Shown: positions 10,366 to 21,800 of the stretch, piece after piece | Position numbering within the stretch: the stretch's first letter is position 1 | How the letters are laid out: each line of letters begins with the position of its first letter | From: Allodiplogaster sudhausi | Taxonomy: Eukaryota; Nematoda; Chromadorea; Rhabditida; Diplogasteridae | Assembly: GCA_945643635.1 (NCBI GenBank) | Contig: CALZFC010000009.1 | Coordinates: 5,259,001-5,323,000, forward strand | Reading direction: 5' to 3' | Length of the DNA stretch: 64,000 nt | Notes under the pieces: generated by a model | Seen by the model: only the letters and a program-made list of their open reading frames with translations | What the model was told of the DNA's origin: nothing | The model's database searches: none | Translations under genes and position numbers: made by a program

Positions 10366-13300
10366 CTAGACTCCATCGGTCGAGATGAACTCCTCCAGAG
10401 GCAGTCGGTCGATGTAGTGACTCCAGTCAATATCCTTGGCACTGCAAATTACGGGATAGAAGGGCACGCCCAAAACAAGGTTGTGGTTCGACTGGAAGGA
10501 AGGCACTGGCAAGCGGAGAGTGAATGAGGAGGATCGCGATACGTGCGCCAATTTCCATTATGTTTTTCTTTAAAGTTTAACCAGTTATTGAAATATGGAA
10601 ATTTTCACAAGCCGCTTTATGGATGCAGGAGTGTATTTTTTCTAAATTACGAAATGAAAGTGTTAGGGCGGAAGAGAGGGAATTGCAGCGGAATACCCTA
10701 GGCAGAACAAGAAGAAAATAAAAAGAAAGCTTAACAGCCCCAAACCGAGGAACAGCGTCTTCTCTATGGAACCATAAGCTGAGGACTTAAAATGGCTTCT
10801 ACAGATGCGATTAGAATTAAAGCGAAACGTTGGCATGAAGAGAGAGGTTTGGTGAATTAGGAGAAGAGGTTTGGGAAATGAGGGAAACGAAGTGTCTCTG
10901 TTTGTTCCTTTCGCTCTCTCACTCTTCGTCGAAAGAGGGAGCGAGAGCCATTGGAGGCGCGACCGCTCAGTGTCTGGATGATGCAGGAGAAATGCCATCG
11001 CTGAATGGAGTTTCGCTCACATCATTCAGTTGCATGGACAGCCGCCACAGAAACTAACAGCCTCACTCATGGTCATGATGGAACTCGAGCCACCATGTCA
11101 TTTTTTAGTTTGCTGACCAATCTTCTAATTTCACCAAAATTTAACCAAACCGATTTTATCTCCTATAGAAACGAGGGATTTTAGAGGTGACAAAACGCTT
11201 GACGTTACGGAAACAGAAACAAAGGGAAGTACCAGAGGGTGTTCTATGTTTTGAGAAAAAATAAAGGAAACAGCAAAATATTTGAGCAGACATATTTCTA
11301 TTATCTGAAGAGAACTTGAAATATTCGATTATGGCCCTTGAAAGTTGTGAAGTATTCACCGTAAAATGAGCAAGTTGGCAAGAGACGCTTACATGTGCAG
11401 CTTGGAGACGCTGCTCTGCGTGCAGAAGGTGTCCGTCTTGTAGTGGCACGACTTGTGGCACACCATTTTACAGTCTGAATTATTCTCTTTCCCCATTTGC
11501 TGTTATTATTCTTTTTATATTTGCTATTCGTATTGTTACAAGAACTGGGTCTATTTACAGTCAAAAACATAAAGAAACAATTGGCCACCTCGACATTGGT
11601 ATGCCTGTTTCGAGAAGCTTCGACCAATGCGCCCTTGGCACACGTTGCACAGAGCGCCGCTGCAGATTCGTGTATTTAACACATGAATATGACGCGATTT
11701 GCGAGAGAATCGTAAGGAAGCCAAAGAGCCGGGGACCCGGTAAAATTAGATTTCGCTCAAAAGCTCTTTGTAGGTACTTTTTAACACAGCGAAACGATTG
11801 GAATGGGTCCGGGAGTTTGAAATCGCCATTTTAGCAAGCTGTGCGATGTTTAAAATTCGAGAGCCCGATGAAACTTGCAGAGATGGACCGTGCGTATTTC
11901 AACCGTTTTATGACTTTAAAACATAAAAGACCTCGTCGGTATCTGGCATTCTATAGCTCATTGGAAAGGTAATTTTTGCGCTACAACTTAAAATGGAAAA
12001 CCCATGCGGTATTTCCATATAAGAGAATGGCGCCTCTCCAAAGTCTAGAGGCCGCTGAGACCGTAAAAGTGAATATTTTCAAATTCTACTTTAGTAGCTT
12101 TATAAAGCAATATATTGTTTATTTATGATAAAATTTTCACGAATATTGCTTTATTGCGTGCGAAACAGCGAACGCGAATGTGCGACCATCTCTGCAAGTT
12201 TCATCGGGCTCTCGAATTTTAAACATCGCACAGCTCGCCAAAATGGCGATTTTAGACTCCCGGACCCATTCCATTCGTTTCGCCGTGTTAAAAAGTACCT
12301 ACAAAGAGCTTTTGAGCGAAATCTAATTTTGCCGGGTCCCCGGCCATTTTGAAACTCTCGCAAATCGCGTCATATATTGCCATGAAAACCAAGGTAATAA
12401 ATAAATGTGAGCTTGTAGAAACCCCTTAATCTTGACAGCAACGAAGGTGTGCTCGTTGTAAATGTGCAACTTCTTGCCGCGCTTCAGCAGTCGAGCCGCC
12501 GCCGGCTCATTCAGCAGGTTCGGAGGAATAAGGAAGAATCTGAATGGAAGGACAAAGTATAAGAAGACCACACAGAATATACATAACAACGATTTATCAT
12601 GATTTCCGTTGTTTAAGTAATAATAACAGTGAACTTCTTCTCGCCGTCCTCGACCATCTCTAGCAGCAGCGTGCTGTGCTGGTAAAGACTCCTCGTGGAC
12701 TCGCCCGACTTGCCGCCGATCGACGTCGTCTCGAAGTAGCGGCGATTCGAGCCATCCGCACCTTCAGCAAATCTCCCTTTTTTGACAACCGGCTACCACC
12801 GTAGAATGCGTGCAGAATGACATCTCCCCATGAAAGACTTGCATGCATGTCTCTAACCCGCCCATCTGGTCTGGCTGTGGTCGCGTGACGGCGGCAGACT
12901 CACGGCCTCCTCGAGGTCGTCGGTCGGCGCGGCGTCCACGCTCCGTGCTCGCGATGTCGTCGCGCGCTTTCCCTGAAGGAACAGCCGGCAAATGACACTA
13001 TCACAGCGAAACGGATACCTGAAGCTTCCTCCTGAGTGTGCTAAAGAAGGAGCCCTCACGCTTGGCGCCTCCGTTCTGCTGCTTTTCACGACCTGAAAAA
13101 TGTGTGAGAGTTTGTACCTTGCACATCATAAAGATATTTCGATCTTGGAACTGATTCCATTGTCACAGCGCTGGGCAATGTATGGGGGCGATGCAATGGG
13201 CAGTCCAATCGTGCCACTGTGCAATTCCGTAATATGTTTTTACTGTATGAAAAAATTCCGTGCGAGATAAATGCAGGTACGAAAAATTGAGAATTCATCA

Positions 13301-14275
13301 TGAAGCTGGAATCAGCTGTGCGCCTTCATACTTTTTCTTTGACGTTAAATTTTAGTTACTTTGTTATGGCTATTGTGTTTTGATGTCCATCTGTTATGTC
13401 TTGATATGTCTTTTTAGTTCTCGAGCAGGGACCGGTGCAGGGGCCCGTGCTGGCATCCGTCGAGATCTGATTGTGAGGCTGCCATATGAGGTACTTTGAC
13501 GCTATTTTTGAAGTACTTTGACGCTATTTTTGAGGTACTTTGACGCTATTTTTGCTGCACGATTTGTTAATGGAGTTAAACCGGCTTATATCTTCTTGGG
13601 CTTGGTAACCGAAAGGATCTAACTTTGGAATGAATGTAATCGGATGTTCATAAAAAAATGAATAACATTGCTTAGAACTCTTCTTTTTCAATCATTGATA
13701 TAGGATGTTAAATTGATTTCGTTGTTCGTTCAGGGGGGCCAATAGCGATCGTGTGCTGCGACATCAACGATCAAGGACAACAACGGCTCGCACTCTCAGC
13801 GTGAGATTTTTTTTACTACTAAGTAATTCGATGTTATTTAAATCTTTTAATGGAACAAGCTAGTTTCATTAAAGCGCTATATGCTGCTAGGCTTAGTTGC
13901 CGAAGGGATGAAACTTTCGAGTGATTGTAATCTGAGGATCATTAAAAACAGGAGTTTCGAACTGCTCTTTTTCAACCATTATTGTTAGCTGTTAGTTGAA
14001 TTCATTGTTCGTTCAATGCTCCCATCTAAAGTGCTCACGGAGAATTCTATTTTGCAGAATTCCGTGATTCGATGAAACTGTCGACTCAACCAACTCAACA
14101 GACGGCGCACTTGACGACCCACAGGTTTGGTAGTCTAATCAAAGCTTTTTTTTTTTAGGGATTTAGGGTACGAGTTGGCCACGCAAGGTGGCCTACTCGA
14201 CTTCACGCTGGGGTCTCACGGATCTTCACCCGAATTCGGTTCGTTCTTTCTTTCTCTCCCGTCACGGACTCTCTT

Positions 14276-14330
<55 letters not shown>

Positions 14331-15757
14331 TCTTTTCTAGCCATCTACAACGAGGATCACCGCTGCCAGATACGAGGTGTGAATGGGATTCTGCTGCACT
14401 CGCCCAACCTCTCTCGCTTGCACCCTCCCTCTTCTCTCTTCGTGGACGGATGTTGCCTGTAAGTCTGCCGAGTAACTCTTTCGAGAGCGAAAGGAGCATG
14501 GCAACGTTTCCTAATTTGCTTTGGCTTGTTTGTTTTGGTATCGGACTTTTATTTTGCATTTTTAACGGTATAAAGAATTTAATTTTCTCCCAATCTGTGA
14601 GAAGTTTCTGCTCGAAAGGAGCATATTCTCACAGTTGGGAGTCATATATTTGATTTCCGTGTTCTTGAATAAAGCTTTTTTTCCTGTCTATTAGTTGTCC
14701 AAGTGGGAAGAAGTTGGCAAAATGCCAAGTTCAGCCGAGCAGACCATCGCCCGGGTTGAATGCTACTCTCAGGCGTGGCAATTTGCCAAGAATTCTTGAG
14801 AAGTGAGATGGGTCACGCATGATGAAAAATCAATCGTGCCGGGTGCTTTTTAATAATTGGGTCACGTAGGGAGCCTAGCGGACCCGGGTTGGATTTATTG
14901 GACTGCACCGATCCCAGCGCTGTGCATTGTACAAACCCCGAGACTCGCGCGGCTCCTCTGCGAAGTCTTCGCTCACTCGCTCGAGCATGACCGCGTGCTC
15001 CTCATAGCTATTGCCGGGCGCAACGTTGCTATTGCTCGTGCCGTTGTTGAACGGCTTGCTCTGCGAGTATGACGCCGCTGGAAAGAGTTAACGATTGATG
15101 AACAAATGGTGGTAACGATAAACCTTGTCATCTTCGTTCAAAATGTATTAACATTGAAGATATTTGTATAAATACGTATATGTACAATCATGGGACAATA
15201 TAAATCTTTTTTAATAGGCAATTAACCATTGTTCTGCTGCTCGCGGTCTGCCGTGCTGGCTGCGGCGGCCTTTCTCTGCTCTGGGAACTGCTGCTCGAGC
15301 TGCCGCTGGGTCTCTCTATCGACCGCCTGTTCCATCGATCCGTGAACCGAGCTAATCGCCGGCTTCTCCTTCAGTGTCTTCAAGAGAAAAAATTTACTTT
15401 AATATCAATAATGTTTCACAAACCTGCGCAACCGTCTTGACGGAGATTGTCGTCGTTTTCGTTGGAATTGTTTCGATGGGACCGTCGTACAAATCTGTAT
15501 AGTTTTTGTTCTCAAATAAAAAGAGAATCTACAACAACGGGCAAATTTTCTTGCCGTCTACTGAAACAAAATGATATTCTAACCATGCGGATCGTAGATG
15601 GGCCGCCGCTGCGTGCTGACCGTCTCGCGGAACTCGGAGCCGTCGTTACGGCGCACGGTGACGGTGTCAGTGACGGTGCCGGGCGAAGCGACCATCGGAT
15701 CGTAGTAAAAGTCGAACTGAAAATCCATTTTAGTGAAAGTAATCTTCTCCTCTAATT

Positions 15758-15807
<50 letters not shown>

Positions 15808-18800
15808 CTCTTTTGAAAAGTATTAATGAAGGATGTGACCTTGCATGTGAGATTGCCGTCCACTACGTCGCTACGATAGGGTCGGCCTTGCAGTTGAAGG
15901 GTGTGCACCATCTAGAATGTTCTTCTCTTTAGCCAAGCCTATTGAAGCCCAGTTCAGACCTCTCCGCTCCGTCTCAGTTCATCAAAGTTAACGATGGCGA
16001 GGCCGAGGAAGTTCTTCTCATCCGTCTGATTCTCTGGTATCCGTTTTCCGTCGTAGACCTCGAAGAGGATCTCCTCGCTCGCGGGAGTCAGATCACTGAG
16101 TAGGCAATTATTTGTTCACTCTACATCTTCAAAGCTTAATCGAAAAAGATTTAAATATTTTAAAAGAAAAAAACAGACAATTCGAACGACTCCTCCCAGT
16201 ACGGATTCGAATTAAGACTTCTGGAGGTTGCGTATTTCTGCGGCGGTTCATCCATCTCGAGGACTACGAATGGCTCAGCGACTGCAGAATCGTATACTTT
16301 TATTTACGCATATTTTATTTCATGTAGAAAATAAAAATAAAAAGTTCAACTATAACCGTTGCTATTGAGACCGCCAAGCCGTGCAGCCTTGAGCACGCCA
16401 ACCCTAAGCTTGTTGATGGAGGAAGACGAGGGCTGGTTGGTCAGCAGCTTGGACTGGTCGCTGAGCTTCTTGAAGACCTCTTGCACCGGCACGTATTGCA
16501 TCGTCGGACTGTCGAACGGCGAATGCGGAAACGAGCTGCTCGACTGGAATTCGCAGCGAGGTCAATAGGATTTGATTGGCCAACCAATGTATTCTAACAT
16601 TGCCAAACATTGGACTCATCCGTGGCAGGGACGCGCGGTCGTTGGCCGGCATCACACTCTCCGACAGGTTCACGTTCGTCACTGCCGATAGCAGACAGCG
16701 CCGCACGCTGTCCTCCACCATTCCACGGTTCACTTCGATTGTCTGCAAGTGCAGCATATTCTTATTGTTAGACATTTTGTAAACTACAAAATCAAGAATG
16801 GTTATCTTCAATTTGTGACTTACATGGTTTGGATCCGTGTTCGTGAGCTCAATCTCCATCTCAGGTCGGCCGTTGAAGCAGCCCATTATGTAGAGCTGGT
16901 TGGCGATGCATGCGAGGCGAGCCTCGACCTTCAGATCAATATTTTCTTCAAGTTGGAACCACAGTATACATATATAAGCGTTCAAGTCCGGCTCAGAGGG
17001 AAAATACTGCTTCTCACTGTCAAGTATTTCTGCGTCTGCATCTTTTTTTTGCGGACGCTCAGGAAATGTTTGCGATATTTGACAAGTGGACACAGGGGAA
17101 AATGCCTCTCCTCAGTACTACAGTACTTTCAAAAACTATTGTGATAATGGAAGATATAATATCATTGAAATCACTGGGAATCTTTTAACCTCTCCGCGAA
17201 GATCGATGATCTGCGCGTCGAAGTTGGAGACGATCATGCGTTGCGGAGTCTGCTGTGACGAAACGAGCCTCAGGCGCGCGCACGGTAAATGCACGTTGCT
17301 GCGAAGCGTCTGAAAATTACAATGAACGAAAAATGATAACTATTCTCTAGCGTATTACTTTATCTTCAATAGCTAAGACAGATTAAGAAAAAAAACCGTG
17401 ATACCAGATGATCTCGCGGCCCGTTTTCGAGACGAATATTGCTGAGCTTGGGCGCTTCCATCACCTTCGAATGATCGCCAAAACCCTCGAAGAGAATCTC
17501 GCACTTTGTCTAAATTTATAAATTTATTTTGGCTTTTTGAATAAAATACCACGTCACAGAAAAGCAAGAACAAAAAACTGCAAATAATCTGACCGGACTG
17601 GTGACTTTCTTTGCTGCTTCGTTTAATGATTTTATCCACGCGTCCAGCGGCTCGGGCACTTTGTGCAGATTGTTGAAAAGCCATTGAGAGATTTCGTTCG
17701 CCCATTCTACCCTGAACCAATGTTTCTATCGTTAATTTTTGTTAAGATCAATAGCAGATTATCCATATATTTTTTATTGTGAGGGTAGTGAGGTTCAAAC
17801 TATGGAAAGAAGAGTGCTCTTTATGAGGCTATCGTCTTAACCATTCTCCTGTCAGAATGGCCCTCAGTGTCGAGAAAGAGAAGCAGAAAAAAAACGAAAT
17901 GAATGTGCAGGAGATGGGAATAACCTGTAGAAGAAGCAAATGGAACAGTTGCTTTACAAAGAGTCCGCTACCTTCCCATTGTACTGAATTCCATATCGAT
18001 TTTGTGCTTGAGAAGATAATAAAATAAAGCACAAGGCAGTGAATGGGCAATTATCGAACTCACTGATGAAAGATGTCCTAAAAGTTTAGAGACACCGGCA
18101 AAAACAATTGCAGCAAAGTCGTTATTTCGGGCCCTCGTAATATTAGGCCTAGTCAATACACTATTCTCCTATCATTCAGAACGCTACGATAGCGAGAAGC
18201 AAAACAAATTATGCAATTGGTAGGTCATATGCTTTGGAATATCAGTCGAGGTATTAACGATGCACGATCGGTGAGAGGTGTGAATATGCCATTGAATTTG
18301 TAGCTGAACAGTTGATAGCCGCATGAGTAGGGGAGACGTAGAGAGGAAATTGATATGCAATCTGTCTGTCAATGAGAGTGGCGGCTGTCAAAGAGCAGCC
18401 AGCCAATTGTACTACGCATGGCACGCACACTCAGCAGAGGGATCATCGCGATCTTCAGGCATCTTTTTGTACGGCTTTCCTTTTTTGCTCAAGTAGAAGC
18501 GCTTGCTTTTGAACAAGATATGCGAGAGAGCTACAGATACAGGAATAGGAGAGCGAGGGGAGAAGGAGAACAAGGAGAACGGAATCACTCTCGATCGTGC
18601 ATTCGTGATCTCTTGACTGGCAGCGACCGTGAGTGACGCGACCGCATCCACAAGAAAGAGCAGAGATAGAATGAGAACAAAGAAATGGACAAGTGAATAT
18701 ATGAGAGAGTGAGGGAGCGAGCGAGAGAGGAGAGACGCAATGAGGTAAAATAAAGTTTCACTTAAAAAGTCGCTTCGTGATAGTAGCTATGCATTCAGTT

Positions 18801-21800
18801 CCAGGGATCCATGCAGTTTAAAGTGTGCTTCTCTGCAGTCTAATGATTTACTAAATGGCAATTAAGAGGGGCAGAGCGCGTGGAGAGGAGAGAGAGAAAG
18901 CAAATTAGAATTAAGAAAGGAAAAATGGATTTACAGAGTAATGGTAAAAGGGATAGAAAGACAGAAAGAGGGAGAAACGATGCAAACAGCCAATAGAACG
19001 CTTTACAGCAGGCATTGCAACGAAGGGGTGGGGGCGAGGTTTGCATGAGAAAGTGAAAGTGGAACCTGTCGCTGCCAACCGCGCCGTTCGCCCCTTCACT
19101 CCCGGATGTCTGGCGACGCTTCGCTTCCTCTTCACTCTTAAGGACATAAAAGAAGCTTCAGCCTCAAGTTGGAAAGGAAAGCGCATGTGCAGGCAATTTC
19201 CCGAGTGATTAATGTGTACATAAATCGAATTCGATGCGAATGATGATTAAGAGAGCCTCTCTGTATGCCTCCAGTAGGGCGTGCCCCAGATCCAGACGTT
19301 GGATTTCGAATGTGAAAACATAGTCGGGCATGGCACTGGGCCCCAGTAACAATATTAAATGGCAAAAATTTTTTTTCAAAAAATATTTTTCCGTGAACAG
19401 GTAAAAGTATGGATAATTTCTGAATTGATGTATCTCGCTTCAAACTCAATATTTTTCAATTTTCTTTTTATTAACGGAATCAACGTTGGATTCTGAACAA
19501 AATCAGCCCAGATGTCTTTCAGTCAACTATTTTTTTCACATCGAAAAATTACTTTTAATATTTGAATTTGACGGTTAAGCACCTTATACTCATTTGTGTG
19601 TGGGTGTTATATCTCAAAATGTAGAGCATTAAAAACTGTATAACATATATTCTTTTCGCTTCGTGTGCACTACCCCTAAGGGGTGGAAAATAGGCTCAAA
19701 TATGGGTACCTCGGATATGTAGGATTCAAGGAATGCGTAAAAAGAAGTTAAATTCTTGTTGTAACATAAAATGAACCATTTCATTCGATTCAGCACGTGC
19801 TTCTATTCAAAAAAGCTCCATATCAAAATTTCATAAAATTATCATCTTCCATGAAAAAAATACATTTTTCGATTTTTCAGCCATTGTCAGAAAATGACCT
19901 AAAACTATTCGAATCGCTGTATTTTCAATGTTTTCAGTGAGAACAGAATGCGGATAGTACTATTCAGTACGCGACAAAATTCTCTACAACATAAAAATAT
20001 TTACATCTGGATATGGCGTCCCTAACAATGACAGTATCGATTATCCTATGGCGGTCGCGTCAAAACTGACAGATCCGCATTTTACAACTTCTCGTGCAAT
20101 CTTAATGTTTCTTACTCATCCAATGCATCATTCTGCTCCACGAAGCTCACAAAGGTCAGGACCGATGTTTGTTTTACAGATCTCCCGTGGTAAAAGCCCG
20201 CAAAAGGGTTTGCACGCGCGCGGCTTCGAACCTGGGACCCATGACTTTCGTGCACAACCAATTGGCTAAAATGACGTTATAAAAATCATTTCAGGAAAGT
20301 GACAAAACCAATCTTAAAGGTTGACCTATCAGCCGATAGCTATTTTTGCGCTCTATGGAAATAAATATATCCGCCAAACAGTGTAAATTGACGGTAAGGT
20401 CAAATAATTGGCCAAAATATTCGAACCCAAAAAAGTAGATCAATAAAGCTATTCATGATAACGTGATGTATGGGAAAGTTGTTCGTCTGAGCGAAAGCTA
20501 TAGAATGGCATATAACATGTGGGGACAAGTTCAATCCGCGGGCAATAACAGCCGCGAAAATGTCCCCCTAAAATATTGACTTTTCAACGGACTCCAGGGC
20601 ACTTTTTAGGTACTCTTACTAATAGAGAGGACATTCTTTATCAGTCACTATTATCTATTCGGCTGGAGTACCGAAAAAGTGCCCTGAAGTCCTTTGAAAA
20701 GTAAATTTGTTGGTGATACATTAACGCGGCCTTTATTACTCGCGGATTGAACTTATCCCCACATGTTATATGGCATTCTATAGCTTTCGCTCAGACGAAC
20801 AACTTTCCCATACATCACGTTATGATGAATAGCTTTTTTGATCTACTTTTTTGGGTTCGAATATTTTGGCCACTTATTTGACCTTACCGTCAATTTACAC
20901 TGTTTGGCGGATATATTTATTTCGATAGAGCGCAAAAATAGCTATCGGCTGATAGGTCAACCTTTAAGATTGGTTTTGTCATTTTCCAGAAATGAATTTT
21001 ATAACGTCATTTTAGCCAATTGGTTGTGCACGTCGAAAGTCATGGGTCCCAGGTTCGAAGCCGCGCGCGTGCAAACCCTTTTGCGGGCTTTTACCACGGT
21101 AGATCTGTAAAACAAACATCGGTCCTGACCTTTGTGTGCTTTGTGGAACAGAATGATGCATTGGATGAGTAAGAAACATTAAGATTGCACGAGAAGTTGT
21201 AAAATGCGGATCTGTCAGTTTTGACGCGACCGCCATAGGATAATCGATACTGTCATTGTTAGGGACGCCATATCCAGATGTAAATATTTTTATGTTGTAG
21301 AGAATTTTGTCGCGTACTGAATAGTACTATCCGCATTCTGTTCTCACTGAAAACATTGAAAATACAGCGATTCGAATAGTTTTAGGTCATTTTCTGACAA
21401 TGGCTGAAAAATCGAAAATGCTTTTTTTCATGGAAGATGATAATTTTATGAAATTTTGATATGGAGCTTTTTTGAAAAGAAGCACGTGCTGAATCGAATG
21501 AAATGGTTCATTTTATGTTACAGCAAGAATTTAACTTCTTTTCACGCATTCCTTGAATCCTACATATCCGAGGTACCCATATTTGAGCCTATTTTCCACC
21601 CCTTAGGGGTAGTGCACACGAAGCGAAAAGAATATATGTTATACAGTTTTTAATGCTCTACATTTTGAGATATAACACCCACACACAAATGAGTATAAGG
21701 TGCTTAACCGTCAAATTCAAATATTAAAAGTAATTTTTCGATGTGAAAAAAATAGTTGACTGAAAGACATCTGGGCTGATTTTGTTCAGAATCCAACGTT

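Noticed and set aside
11585..11660. Frame reading ALCATCAKGALVEASRNRH in the C1 exon
   Set aside because: It has a CxxC but lacks the later cysteines; the neighbouring frame gives the complete C1 spacing and joins both exons in phase.
20048..21236. Nearly identical protein-like frames in both arms (ends RGFEPGTHDF)
   Set aside because: They are mirror copies in a palindrome, and the shared end is the antisense translation of the tRNA-like B-box region, a known false-protein pattern.
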